A stretch of DNA of 64,000 nt from an uncultured Dehalococcoidia bacterium (GCA_958295865.1 CATQHF010000001.1:496001-560000), one strand, 5' to 3'. Positions 49,184 through 57,846 are shown, counted from the first letter of the stretch. Translations and numbers: made by a program. The notes: generated by a model not told the origin, from the sequence alone.

Positions 49184-49576
49184 ATGAAAAAGAGGATAAC
49201 GCTGAGCGTTGACGAAGAACTCATCGAGCGCGCCAAATACTACTCCGAAAAGCGCGGCAAGACGCTCTCGAAGGCGGTAGAGGACTACTTTCATCTGCTT
49301 GGCGTGAAGATGCGAGATGAGCGAGAAAAGAAGGAAGAGGGCGGACGGCTTGCAAGCCGTCCCCGTTCGTATAACATGCGTCAACCGCAGGTGAAGCCTA
49401 CAAAGAAGCCTGTAAAAAAGAGGATAACGCTGAGCGTTGACGAAGAACTCATCGAGCGCGCCAAATACTACTCCGAAAAGCGCGGCAAGACGCTCTCGAA
49501 ATCGGTAGAGGGATACTTCCATTTTCTTGGCGTGAAGATGCGGGATGAAAGAGAAAAGGAGGAAAAGGGCACATGA
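49184..49576 (+). CDS. Duplicated-domain antitoxin (RHH/DUF6364-like)
   Basis: ATG 49184 follows AGGTGAAG. The protein contains two almost identical units of about 45 residues (KKRITLSVDEELIERAKYYS then EKRGKTLSK(A/S)VE(D/G)YFH). The linker is the translated copy of the upstream region, including the palindrome, which shows that a whole gene with its leader was duplicated and then read through in frame. Each unit resembles ribbon-helix-helix antitoxins of the DUF6364 type. The stop overlaps the next antitoxin ATG. Confidence 0.75.
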   Translation: MKKRITLSVDEELIERAKYYSEKRGKTLSKAVEDYFHLLGVKMRDEREKKEEGGRLASRPRSYNMRQPQVKPTKKPVKKRITLSVDEELIERAKYYSEKRGKTLSKSVEGYFHFLGVKMRDEREKEEKGT

Positions 49577-49836
49577 AAAAGAGAGTAACACTCACTATCG
49601 ACGAAGAGTGCATCCGGCATGCCAAGGCATACGCCAAGATGCACGGCAAGTCGGTTTCCCAGCTCGTAGAGGACTACTTCGCCATAATGGGCAAGCCGAT
49701 AAAGACACGGCCCTATGAAGAATTGTCGCCTATCGTGCGCTCGATGGCCGGCTCACTCAAAGGCTCACTCAAAGACGATGGCATAAAAAACTACCGCGAG
49801 GTGTACGGCGATTACCTTGAGGACAAGTATAGGTGA
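49573..49836 (+). CDS. VapB-like antitoxin (DUF6364-like)
   Basis: An 87-residue protein with the same KKRVTLTIDEECIRHAKAYAKMHG-type N-terminal RHH unit as the preceding protein, plus a C-terminal toxin-binding tail (IVRSMAGSLKG...YREVYGDYLEDKYR) that the duplicated protein lacks. The ATG overlaps the upstream stop, and its stop overlaps the toxin GTG. It is most likely the functional partner of the PIN toxin. Confidence 0.8.
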   Translation: MKKRVTLTIDEECIRHAKAYAKMHGKSVSQLVEDYFAIMGKPIKTRPYEELSPIVRSMAGSLKGSLKDDGIKNYREVYGDYLEDKYR

Positions 49837-50258
49837 GAGTCCTTTTCGACACCAATGTAATCCTTGACCACCTGCTGGACAGGCAGCCTTTTGCATCAGT
49901 CGCATCCGAATTGCTTCAACGAGTCGGAGAAGGACGGCTCGACGGCGTGTTGTGCGCCACCACACTAACCACGATTTACTACATATCGTCCAAGAGCAGG
50001 AGCGAGTCATACGCGAGAAGCCAAACCCACAACCTCGTGCGCCTATTCGACATAGCGCCCGTGGATGAAGGCGTCTTGTCTGACGCCTTCAATCTCGACT
50101 TCACCGACTATGAAGACGCGGTTATTCATGAATCCGCCAGCCGTGTCAGAGTTGACGGAATCGTCACTCGAGACCGACGGGGATTCCAGAACGCCAGCCT
50201 TCGGATGTACACACCCGACGAGTTGGCAGAGCATCTAATTGTGGGGAATACTGACTGA
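49833..50258 (+). CDS. PIN-domain toxin (VapC-like)
   Basis: PIN toxins are Mg-dependent RNases. The 141-residue protein shows the acidic quartet pattern: LFDTNVILDHLLDRQPF (first Asp), a central Glu region near SRSES, TDYEDAVIHESA (Asp/Glu) and GIVTRDRRGF (last Asp). The start is GTG in an overlap GTGA with the antitoxin stop. It completes the antitoxin-antitoxin-toxin operon. Confidence 0.85.
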   Translation: MRVLFDTNVILDHLLDRQPFASVASELLQRVGEGRLDGVLCATTLTTIYYISSKSRSESYARSQTHNLVRLFDIAPVDEGVLSDAFNLDFTDYEDAVIHESASRVRVDGIVTRDRRGFQNASLRMYTPDELAEHLIVGNTD

Positions 50259-50284
50259 GCTGCGGATATAAAGTCGCGCCGCCT

Positions 50285-50316
50285 AATCGCCTCCGCCGGA
50301 CTTTGTGGAGGCGATT
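50285..50316 (+). terminator. Hairpin after vapC-like gene
   Basis: AATCGCCTCC and GGAGGCGATT form a 10-bp stem followed by TTGCG. Few T residues follow, so it is moderately strong at best. A related, longer hairpin occurs after the next gene. Confidence 0.6.
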
Positions 50317-50371
50317 TGCGCTGACAGCCGAAAACGCGGGGATTTTGCGCCCAATGGGGCTAGACTGAATG

Positions 50372-50463
50372 TTCGCTGATGTGGTAGGATAGGCGACATA
50401 GTCAAGGAACACTCCTCAAAAGGCGCAGTCAACATTGGCACGACAACGCATTAGCAAGAAGAA
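50372..50463 (+). repeat. Leader repeat, copy A
   Basis: TTCGCTGATGTG...GATAGGC.ACATA..CAAGG.ACACTC.TCAAAAGGCGCA...AACATTG...AGCAAGAAGAAA recurs as copy B at 51338-51430, with roughly 80 per cent identity by eye. It includes the untranslated leader and first codons of the two restriction-like genes, so they probably share promoter and regulation. Confidence 0.75.
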
Positions 50464-51205
50464 ACGGGTGCTCACGGAACTGTACGACATGTGCAAGTCC
50501 CGCCAAAACTTCGTCTTCAGCAACGACGAGGTCAAGGCGGTATGCGCCAAAGTGGAGTTCGGCAATCCGTTCGACGCAACCAAGGTTGACTCATCCGCAG
50601 GATTGCCCGACGCGCTGATAGACGATGACGCCTTCATTGTTCACCTGGGGCGTGGCTCGCATCAGTTCGCCTTTGGCATCGCAAACGGCTATCATCGGTT
50701 CGAGCCGATACCGGACAACCGCAAATACCAGTGGCCTTATCGTCGTAGCATCCTGAACAACATCAACACTAGCGAGAGCGATATACCGTATTGGGGCTAC
50801 AACCAGCGCGTAATTCAGGATTTTCTGTATGCGGATAGAACCGTATCTCCCAAAGTATATCTCTCTGACCACACTCAAATCTCTCCGAACTATCGCATTG
50901 GCGAAGAAGAAATCAACGCCGCGCAAGTACAGGTCGAGATTGACATGACGGCGGAACATCTGGGCACGATAACCGTCTTTGAAGCCAAGAACGGCGAACC
51001 GCCCGATTTCAATGTGCTTCAGCTGTTCAATCCGTTTCGCTATTATCTGCAAGCGGTCAAAGACTTGGCTGAATCTTCCATAAACTGCTGCTACCTGCTT
51101 CGGAATGAAGACAATTTGCGCCTGTATCTCTATCAGTTCGGAGACTCACACACACCCCAATCAATCAACCTAGTGCGTAATGCCGAATATGTCTTGATTG
51201 AATGA
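50435..51205 (+). CDS. PD-(D/E)XK restriction endonuclease-like protein 1
   Basis: The 256-residue protein begins at TTG 50435 (MARQRISKKKRVLTELYDMC) with no strong ribosome site. The central part VQVEIDMTAEHLGTITVFEAKNG has the spacing of a PD-(D/E)XK active site (Asp, then Glu-Ala-Lys). The C-terminus (YLLRNEDNLRLYLYQFGD..SINLVRNAEYVLIE) is shared with the frameshifted gene at 52449. It looks like a type II restriction enzyme family. The matching methyltransferase is only a fragment nearby. Confidence 0.65.
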   Translation: MARQRISKKKRVLTELYDMCKSRQNFVFSNDEVKAVCAKVEFGNPFDATKVDSSAGLPDALIDDDAFIVHLGRGSHQFAFGIANGYHRFEPIPDNRKYQWPYRRSILNNINTSESDIPYWGYNQRVIQDFLYADRTVSPKVYLSDHTQISPNYRIGEEEINAAQVQVEIDMTAEHLGTITVFEAKNGEPPDFNVLQLFNPFRYYLQAVKDLAESSINCCYLLRNEDNLRLYLYQFGDSHTPQSINLVRNAEYVLIE

Positions 51206-51244
51206 CGAACCTGTAAGCAGTCGCCAAGACATCAACATAATATG

Positions 51245-51285
51245 GTCAATCGCCCCCGCCGGGATTTTCGGCGGGGGCGATTGAC
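51245..51285 (+). terminator. Perfect 16-bp hairpin after restriction-like gene 1
   Basis: GTCAATCGCCCCCGCC pairs fully with GGCGGGGGCGATTGAC around a 9-nt loop, followed by GTTATT. Similar in sequence to the hairpin at 50285, as part of the duplicated unit. Confidence 0.7.
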
Positions 51286-51337
51286 GTTATTCGTCAGAAA
51301 CGCTTGGTTTTTGCATCTGGCAGGACTAGATCAGATA

Positions 51338-51430
51338 TTCGCTGATGTGATACGATAGGCAACATAACCAAGGGACACTCTTCAAAAGGCGCAATTAACA
51401 TTGACACAGCATCGCACCAGCAAGAAGAAA
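51338..51430 (+). repeat. Leader repeat, copy B
   Basis: Second copy of the leader at 50372-50463, in front of restriction-like gene 2. Confidence 0.75.
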
Positions 51431-51442
51431 GAGGATAGATCT

Positions 51443-52168
51443 ATGAAAAGAACTACCCAGTGGATGCAAGTGCTATCTGCGCTCAAGCAACTTGGAGGCA
51501 TCGCTACATTGTCGCAGTTGAATCGCGCTCTTCTTTCTACGGGTGGCGACGCCGAGAATTGGAATACTAAAACGCCGGAAGCGACGATACGCCGCATCGT
51601 GCGAAACACACCTGACCATATCCATCCCCTGAAACCTGGCTTGTATTGCATTCGGGAACTTGCAGCAAAGTATGAACAGGAGTACAGCCTTCCGAAAGAG
51701 GGCGATATTCCTCCCAAGGTAGAAGAGCGCAACCACTGGTATTATCAAGGTTTGCTGGTTGAAATCGGCAAGGCACGGAATTACAAAACCTATATCCCCG
51801 CGCAAGACAAGAACAAAACTTTCGTCAATCAAAAACTTGGCGATGTCTGCGACATAACGAAATTGCCAAAGTTTGGCTATCAGAACTTCATCCGTAGAGC
51901 CAGAACTGTGGATGTCATCTGGTTCAACAGGCGCTGTATGCCGGCCACGATGTTCGAGGTTGAGATGACCACTGACATGCTGAATTCATTGACCAAGTTC
52001 AACGAACTGCGCGATTTCTATACGCAACTGACAATCGTTGCGCCTGCGACGCGCGGAAACCACTTTGCCGACAGAATCGGAATGGACACCTTTCACGAAA
52101 TTCGCGGGCGCGTGAGGTTCATGGGCATCGACGAGCTGGAGAAAAAGTATATCGGAGGAAGATGGTAA
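51443..52168 (+). CDS. Restriction endonuclease-like protein 2
   Basis: ATG 51443 is chosen, after AGAGGAT; the leader-derived TTG 51401 is an alternative. The 241-residue product starts with a winged-helix-like region (QVLSALKQLGGIATLSQLNRALLSTGG...IRRIVRN), followed by ERNHWYYQGLLVEIGKARNY and a core with RTVDVIWFNRRCMPATMFEVEMTT, which could be a PD-(D/E)XK site (Asp, then Glu-Val-Glu in place of ExK). It ends near LEKKYIGGRW. It may be the DNA-recognition or cleavage partner of the first nuclease. Confidence 0.6.
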   Translation: MKRTTQWMQVLSALKQLGGIATLSQLNRALLSTGGDAENWNTKTPEATIRRIVRNTPDHIHPLKPGLYCIRELAAKYEQEYSLPKEGDIPPKVEERNHWYYQGLLVEIGKARNYKTYIPAQDKNKTFVNQKLGDVCDITKLPKFGYQNFIRRARTVDVIWFNRRCMPATMFEVEMTTDMLNSLTKFNELRDFYTQLTIVAPATRGNHFADRIGMDTFHEIRGRVRFMGIDELEKKYIGGRW

Positions 52169-52169
52169 A

Positions 52170-52400
52170 ATGAACTCTAACGGCATTACCGAACGCCCTA
52201 AGTATGTCTGCCCAAATTGCGGCAGCGCCTCGACAGGCGTCGTCGCCCTGCCTCTCGACCGTGCTTTTATCGGCTGCGAGGTGGAAGAGGAGTACGCCAA
52301 CATCGGCAACAGTCGCTTGTCGGAGATTACACCCGCATGCGGTAACCACTTCGCTGCGGCCTACTCCGTTACAGATGATTTTCAGAAACAGCCTGCTTGA
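52170..52400 (+). pseudogene. DNA methyltransferase C-terminal remnant
   Basis: The 76-residue ORF contains CGSASTGVVALPLDRAFIGC followed by EVEEEYANIGNSRLSE. This matches the end of N4/N6 DNA methyltransferases (the GSGTT..A..l.R.fiG.e....Y...a..Rl motif). Everything else of the enzyme is missing. The upstream part with VCPNC may be unrelated zinc-ribbon sequence. It begins 1 nt after restriction-like gene 2. Confidence 0.65.
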
Positions 52401-52448
52401 ACCGGCAGATGAATACCGTTCAGCAGCAGATTAGGAATTGAGCTTTCG

Positions 52449-53239
52449 ATGACACTCAGGCGGGAAACAGGCAATACACCTAGCTGGAACGCCATTTTTG
52501 ACATGTACGATATTTGGCGGCACGATTTTGATGTCGAGCCGTTCCATATCTCATCACGGCAAATCGGAATAGCATGCCAAGACTTCCAGCGTCCAAGCGA
52601 GAAGGAAGCCTACATCCTCTGCAAGCAGGACACCAGAGAGTCGCCCCCCTAGCCTTCCGTGAGCGCGGACTTTTCATATTGCCCGTTCGAAACAGGCAAT
52701 ATGCCATCATAAAAGGCGAGGGCTATACCAATGTCCCGCCCATTGAATCGCCATTGCTGGAGTATCGGAGCGACTTCCCGTTTGAGTTGGAGACGACGCA
52801 TGTGGGAAACTCGGAGATGCAGCACCTCGATCGCGCTTACGCGCAGAGCCTGATTCGGCATTTTACCGGCGACGACTCGCTGGTGCTGACCATTCGAGGG
52901 CGAAAGTACACCGGCGCATTTCAGTTCGTAACGGGCGAATATGAGATTGCCGTGGAGAAAGTGCAGACCGAAGTCGACGCGGGCTATGAAGGCGAAAGGC
53001 AGGTCGTACTGGTTGAAGCCAAGGGCGGGAACGCCGCCAACAACATCATCAGGCAACTCTACTATCCGTTCCGCCAGTGGCAGCAGCACACGACAAAGCC
53101 GGTTTCGACGCTCTTCTTCCAGCGCAGGGGCAACGACGAATACCATATCTGGCACTTCGGGTTTAGCGACCGGAACGACTACAACAGCATCCGCCTGCTG
53201 AAATCGGCGCGATACAGAATCAGCCTTCCGTATCGCTAA
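52449..53239 (+). pseudogene. Restriction endonuclease-like protein 3, frameshifted at poly-C
   Basis: Frame 52449-52652 (WNAIFDMYDIWRHDFDVEPF...CKQDTRESPP) continues in another frame as LAFRERGLFILPVRNRQYAI to 53239. Adding one C to the CCCCCC tract near 52642-52647 joins them into about 263 residues, similar in length and order to restriction-like protein 1. The core VQTEVDAGYEGERQVVLVEAKGG carries Asp and Glu-Ala-Lys. The ORF track start at 52574 is an artefact of the second frame. The gene is off as read, unless slippage restores it. Confidence 0.75.
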
Positions 53240-53256
53240 CCGCAAGCGCGCCAAGC

Positions 53257-53796
53257 CTACTGCTGTTGTTGCTGCTGGGCGAAGCGGCGGTATATCTCTT
53301 CGTCGCTGAGGTATTCTTGGCCGAACCACTCGTCCTCGATTATCTGCCCTACTTCCGCAATCTTGCCTATGACCAGGGTTGCGGTGTCGATTACCTGCTG
53401 CGGCGTTTGCAGCGCGGCGGCGTCCAGCGCCTCGACCTCCAGGATGACCTCTGACAGCGCGCGCATAAGCTCCACCGGCGCCACCTGCGTCGCCGACAGC
53501 CGCGCCTTCCTCAAGCACTGCGAGACCGACGACCCCGGGTTGCGAAGCAGCAGCTCCGCCGCCACATCCGCCCTGTCCTGAAGCGGTACGCCCAGCGAAC
53601 TCGCCGTGTCGCAGAGGCAGTTCACGAGCGCCTCGACGCTGCCGTCGTCACGCTCCGCCTGCTTCGCCGCCGTGTCCATAACGCGCGCTATGCTCTCCGC
53701 CCGTTCCAGCCAGCGCCCAAGCCATATCAAGTTGTACGCCCTAGTGTCCGTCAGCCAGTTATCCCTCGCAACGCTCATCGATCGCGGCTCAACCAT
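53257..53796 (-). CDS. Alpha-E domain protein, short form
   Basis: Alpha-E proteins accompany circularly permuted ATP-grasp enzymes and transglutaminases in predicted peptide-modification operons. The 179-residue protein has the opening NLIWLGRWLERAESIARVMD. It is shorter than the usual form of about 300 residues, keeping one helical unit. It ends in a run of six Gln. It is the last gene of the minus-strand three-gene set. Confidence 0.8.
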   Translation of the reverse strand: MVEPRSMSVARDNWLTDTRAYNLIWLGRWLERAESIARVMDTAAKQAERDDGSVEALVNCLCDTASSLGVPLQDRADVAAELLLRNPGSSVSQCLRKARLSATQVAPVELMRALSEVILEVEALDAAALQTPQQVIDTATLVIGKIAEVGQIIEDEWFGQEYLSDEEIYRRFAQQQQQQ

Positions 53797-53880
53797 TTAA
53801 TCAACCTTCCTTGCACTAAATCTTCATCGTCGATTGACCGTCAATCGACATCCCGTCCCGTCCGTTCATGCTAATCCCCG

Positions 53881-54789
53881 TCATGCGAACTTGGCGTTCT
53901 CGATGAGGCTCATGGCGTCGTCGAAGGACACGCCCTCTGCCGAGGGCACGACCTGCGCCACCGCCACATCGAGCCAGCCGGTGCCCCTGGACACGAAAGA
54001 CCCTTCGACAGGCGACGCCTGCATGTAGTCGCGCCCGACTGCGAACTTCACGAAGTCCTTGCCTCTGGCGATGGGCTGCCCGCGCGTCGGGTCGGCGGGC
54101 AGCCATCCGTGCGTTGGGTGCATGAAGTCCAGCCAGGCGTGCGTCTCGCCCACCTGATTGCTGAGCAAGCCGCTCACATATCGCGTCGGCACGCCAAGCG
54201 CGCGCAGCATGCCCATCGCCAATTGCGTCATGTCCTGGCACACGCCCTGCCGCGTCGCCAGCACTTGCTCCGCGGTCGTGGCGACCGTCGTGCTGCCGCG
54301 CAGATAGGTTATGTTCTCATAGACCCAGCGCACTACGCCGCCGACGACCTCTATCAAGGTGGCGCAGCCGCCCGTTACCTGCCGCGCGGCATCGGCTACC
54401 CTTTCCGGGTCCACCATCGGCGTTGGCGACAGGAACTCCTCCATGCCGGCGTCGTAACTGAGCGAAGCCATGTTCACATCGTCGAGTACCGCCGGCGGGC
54501 TGACCAGCCGCACGCTGCCGACTGCTAGGATGGTCAGATCCTTGTGCGGCGAGGTGAGCCGGACGCGGTGCGTGAGATTGCCCAGCCGGTCCCTGTACTG
54601 CACGGCGCGGGTTGCAGGCACCGTTACCACCGCAGAGGTGATGGGCGTCTGAAAAGCATCCGCGCATGCGGAGACGCGCAGAAAATTGTCGTTCATAATC
54701 ACGATGTCGGTGTAGGCGTAGCGAGCCGCGTAGGTGTAGCTCACCAGCGCTCCCGCATCGCTTATCGAATTACCCAAGTCGGCTTGCAT
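53881..54789 (-). CDS. Transglutaminase-like cysteine protease family protein
   Basis: The 302-residue protein has an N-terminal beta domain (Bact_transglu_N) and a transglutaminase core. The catalytic triad is visible as RQGVCQDMTQLAM (Cys), GETHAWLDFM (His) and LPADPTRG (Asp). These proteins hydrolyse or form amide bonds and are linked to ATP-grasp amidoligases. It overlaps the ATP-grasp gene by 28 nt, so the two are translationally coupled. Confidence 0.88.
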   Translation of the reverse strand: MQADLGNSISDAGALVSYTYAARYAYTDIVIMNDNFLRVSACADAFQTPITSAVVTVPATRAVQYRDRLGNLTHRVRLTSPHKDLTILAVGSVRLVSPPAVLDDVNMASLSYDAGMEEFLSPTPMVDPERVADAARQVTGGCATLIEVVGGVVRWVYENITYLRGSTTVATTAEQVLATRQGVCQDMTQLAMGMLRALGVPTRYVSGLLSNQVGETHAWLDFMHPTHGWLPADPTRGQPIARGKDFVKFAVGRDYMQASPVEGSFVSRGTGWLDVAVAQVVPSAEGVSFDDAMSLIENAKFA

Positions 54790-56141
54790 AGGCCACCCGA
54801 TGAGTTATTCGTAACGCGGTTGCCTGCCCGCGATACCCTTGTCAGCCCGCCGGGGAACGCGGTCGCCTCGCCGCGTCCGTTCTGCACCGCATATACGCGC
54901 AGGTCTATGTAGCGCTCATCGAACTCGCCCGCCTCTTCGTCGAAAATGACATGCCGCGAGAAGTCGATAGTCTCCTGCGCTATCATCGCGCGCGGATTCT
55001 CGATTATCTGCCGCGAGAGCTGCGAGCGGTAGTTGCCCGCCAAGTCGGGCATGATATAGACGCCAAGCCCGCCGTAGCCTTGCCGTGTCTTCAGCACCAT
55101 ATCGTCCAGGTTGTCCAGCACATAGGCGCGGCTGGCGGCATCGTCCAGGTCGTAGCTGACCGCCTGCTCCAAAATCGGCTCTTCGCCCAAGTATTCGCGT
55201 ATCATATCCGGCACCCACAGGAACGCAAGCTTGTCGTCGGCGACGCTCGTGCCCATGCCGTTCACCAGCACGACCTTGCCGTTCAGGTAGGCGTCGGTGA
55301 GGCCCGGCACGAATATCTCCAAGTCCTCCACGCGGCGATAGATGAGGTCAACATGAACATCGCCGTCTATCGTCTTCATCCGCACATCGCCCTCGTAGCC
55401 GATGTACAGGTCGCTGCCCTCCACCAGCGGGATGTCCAGCAGTTCCGACAAGTAGCGGTGCTCGAAGAACGCCGAGCCGAACTTGCTGTCGGTGAGCAGC
55501 GCGCAGGTCGGCGACGGATTGTCGCAGAGCGAGGTGAACAGGTCGAGATATGTCGCCTTGATGTCGTAGGGCAGGATGTCGTAGCCTTCGCCGAACTCCG
55601 GGAAGACCCGCCCGCCAATCTCCAGCGCCTTCAGCTGATAGGCGATGCCCGACGGTATCCGCAGGTTGTCCTCAAGCACCACATAGCGCCCGTCGCTCTG
55701 CTGCACGAGGTCGATGCCGTAGATGTGCACGAACACATCCTTTGCCGGGCGGAAGCCCTGATATTCCGGGTAGAAGTATTGGCAGGAATAGACCACATCG
55801 TCGGGCACGACATTCTGGTCGCCGGCGTACAGGTGGAGCAGAAACAGGTTGAGCGCCTTGAGCCGCTGCTCCACGCCCGCGCCTATGACATCCCACTCGC
55901 TCCGTTCCACCAAGCGGGGGATCCAGTCGGTCGGCACGGGGCGGAAGTCCTTGGGGTCGAGCGGAAAGCAGAAGGCGTCGAGCTCGGCCTCACGCTTTGC
56001 CTGCCGCCAGCGCCGCGTCATGCCGTCCGTGCCCATGCTGTCGAGCGCAGCCATCACATCCGCATACGCGGGGCGCAACTCGCCCGTGTCGGTGCGATAC
56101 TCGCTGACCGCGATTCCATTGTGTCCGGGTAAATGTGCCAT
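54762..56141 (-). CDS. Circularly permuted ATP-grasp protein
   Basis: ATG 56141 is chosen since GAGGTGG lies just before it; the ORF track start 56243 is not family-like. The 459-residue protein matches the DUF404/DUF407 circularly permuted ATP-grasp family: DWIPRLVERSEWDVIGAGVE, QRLKALNLFLHL-type segment, GIDLVQQSDGRYVVLEDNLRIPSG, and VLKTRQGYGGLGVYIMPDL-like ATP-binding loop. Such enzymes are predicted ligases making peptide or amide bonds. It opens the operon with the transglutaminase and Alpha-E genes. Confidence 0.88.
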   Translation of the reverse strand: MAHLPGHNGIAVSEYRTDTGELRPAYADVMAALDSMGTDGMTRRWRQAKREAELDAFCFPLDPKDFRPVPTDWIPRLVERSEWDVIGAGVEQRLKALNLFLLHLYAGDQNVVPDDVVYSCQYFYPEYQGFRPAKDVFVHIYGIDLVQQSDGRYVVLEDNLRIPSGIAYQLKALEIGGRVFPEFGEGYDILPYDIKATYLDLFTSLCDNPSPTCALLTDSKFGSAFFEHRYLSELLDIPLVEGSDLYIGYEGDVRMKTIDGDVHVDLIYRRVEDLEIFVPGLTDAYLNGKVVLVNGMGTSVADDKLAFLWVPDMIREYLGEEPILEQAVSYDLDDAASRAYVLDNLDDMVLKTRQGYGGLGVYIMPDLAGNYRSQLSRQIIENPRAMIAQETIDFSRHVIFDEEAGEFDERYIDLRVYAVQNGRGEATAFPGGLTRVSRAGNRVTNNSSGGLCKPTWVIR

Positions 56142-56302
56142 ATTCCACCTCATCAATATACTTGCCCTCTGCCACCCTCTCAGAGCATAAGCCATATTAG
56201 CGGAACCTGAAAGGCATATTCGGTCAAAGAACATCAATGACATGATACAGGGGAAATGTTACATCAGTGTGTCCCGTCCAACCATATCAGATGGCGGCGC
56301 GT

Positions 56303-56893
56303 TCAGGCGGCGACCTTGTCCACACGCGTGCCCGCAATCATGTCGTGGATAGTCCTGCGATCTTCCCTGAATATGAACAGCGAATCCACGATGAAGTAGA
56401 TGCCGCCGACGAATGGGATGCTTGTGAGGATGGACTGCACGATGACTCTGAGCAGGATGAGCCGCGCCCAGCCGGGATGCGCGCCCGTGACGCTGTCCAC
56501 TATGCGAACGTTCATCGCTATCTTGCCGATAGTCTGCCCGCGCTTCACCAGCAAAACTATCTGCATGATGAATATGGCAAAAATACCTGTCGCTATCCCC
56601 AGTCTTGCGCCCGCTCCGTCGTCACCACCCCTGCCGGAGTAGGCCCCCCGAAACTCCCGAGCCTCCTCCCACACCTCAACACTTAGGAATTCGAACCTCA
56701 GCGTCTCCGCGCCCTCTAAGCCAAGCGCGAAGAACACGATACTCCCGATAAACCCGATAATCGCGCCCGCGATTACGACGCCGACATATATCAGCATATC
56801 TATAATCCACGCAATCAAGCGCGAACCCGGGCTCGCCAACTCGCTGCCGGCCATTCCGCCCGCTTCTTCCGGCCGATACTGCTGCATCATCAA
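56303..56893 (-). CDS. RDD family membrane protein
   Basis: RDD proteins are small membrane proteins of uncertain function, in some cases Na+/H+ antiporters. The signature segments are SRLIAWIIDMLIYVGVVIAG (Arg/Asp in helix 1) and VKRGQTIGKIAMNVRIVDSVTG. A third helix pair near VIVQSILTSIPFVGGIYFIVD and a C-terminal RTIHDMIAGTRV complete the domain. An insertion of about 40 Gly/Arg-rich residues lies between helices 2 and 3. It is not obviously linked to its neighbours. Confidence 0.85.
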   Translation of the reverse strand: MMMQQYRPEEAGGMAGSELASPGSRLIAWIIDMLIYVGVVIAGAIIGFIGSIVFFALGLEGAETLRFEFLSVEVWEEAREFRGAYSGRGGDDGAGARLGIATGIFAIFIMQIVLLVKRGQTIGKIAMNVRIVDSVTGAHPGWARLILLRVIVQSILTSIPFVGGIYFIVDSLFIFREDRRTIHDMIAGTRVDKVAA

Positions 56894-57046
56894 CCTCCGT
56901 TCATAACAACGCCCGCCGATACTGCACGCAACCTATACGCTGTGGGCGCGGGTGTCAAGCGGAGCGTGGTTCTCCCGATACTCTATGGCTTGACCTGATG
57001 TATTATAGCCGTATTCGGCAGAAGCGACTTGACGGGGATAGAAGCA

Positions 57047-57682
57047 GTGTTAGCATTCGTGGACGAATCGGGCGATACCGGCAGAAAAATACTGAACCGC
57101 TCCAGCAGATACTTCGTCGTGGCCGTCGTCGTATTCCACGACAATGACGCCGCGCGGTCATGCGACTACGCGATAGAACGCTTGCGGCACAGCCTCAATC
57201 TGCCCGCAAGGTATGAGTTCCACTACGCCAAGAACCACATAAGAATTAAAGAAGCGTTTTTGAAAGCGGTTTCACCACACCGCTTTGACTATTACGCTTT
57301 TTCCATCGACAAAGAGGCCACGGATGCAGCCAGTCTGGAAGCAGTATTTAGCGAAGGCATGTATGAATTCGCGCTTCGTGGAGCATTCGAAATAGCGAAG
57401 CCTCGGCTTGTGCGAAATATCAGCGTAACCATCGACGAAAGGGGAGGCAAGCGGTTCAGAAACGAGATAGCGGCGCATCTTCGGAATCGTATAATCGATG
57501 ACGCGGGAAATGCGCTAATCGGCAAATTAAACATGCGTCGCTCTAGCGGGGATAATATGCTACAGCTCGCTGACTATGTTGCGGGCATAACGAATCGCGC
57601 ATTGAGGGGGCAAACGCAGGAATTGGAATTGCGACAAAGATACTTGCTATCGCACGAGGCAAGTAGAGAAGTGTGGCATTGA
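57047..57682 (+). CDS. DUF3800 domain protein
   Basis: DUF3800 proteins have an RNase H-like fold and are often next to conserved structured RNAs. GTG 57047 after GGGGATAG is preferred over TTG 57029. The N-terminal LAFVDESGDTG carries the conserved Asp/Glu, with FHYAKNHIRIKEAFL, SVTIDERGGKRF and DNMLQLADYVAGITNR further on, giving a likely acidic active site. At about 211 residues it is complete. Two tandem structured RNA candidates follow directly. Confidence 0.85.
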   Translation: MLAFVDESGDTGRKILNRSSRYFVVAVVVFHDNDAARSCDYAIERLRHSLNLPARYEFHYAKNHIRIKEAFLKAVSPHRFDYYAFSIDKEATDAASLEAVFSEGMYEFALRGAFEIAKPRLVRNISVTIDERGGKRFRNEIAAHLRNRIIDDAGNALIGKLNMRRSSGDNMLQLADYVAGITNRALRGQTQELELRQRYLLSHEASREVWH

Positions 57683-57704
57683 GTAAAAGGGGGAGAGTTG
57701 GTGT

Positions 57705-57771
57705 GCCTGGACCCTATCCTTCCGCTCGGAAAGGCAGGCGGCCCATCAAGGGGACTTTTCGGGTGCCAGGC
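57705..57771 (+). ncRNA. Structured RNA candidate 1, DUF3800-associated
   Basis: GCCTGGACCC pairs with GGGTGCCAGGC (one bulged G). The interior keeps CCT.CC, GGMAGGC, CCCATSAAGGGG and TTCGRGT in the same order as copy 2. Named DUF3800 RNA motifs are known near such genes; whether this is one of them cannot be told here. The strand is taken from the adjacent gene. Confidence 0.6.
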
Positions 57772-57846
57772 CAATTTCAATTACTATTCTAGCGCAAACT
57801 GGACGAATGTCAAGGGCAAGTTTTGAACGAATGGCGCAAAAATGAC

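Noticed and set aside
54951-56132. 393-residue plus-strand ORF opposite the ATP-grasp gene
   Set aside because: It is a shadow frame rich in His/Arg/Val; the minus strand has family motifs and ribosome sites.
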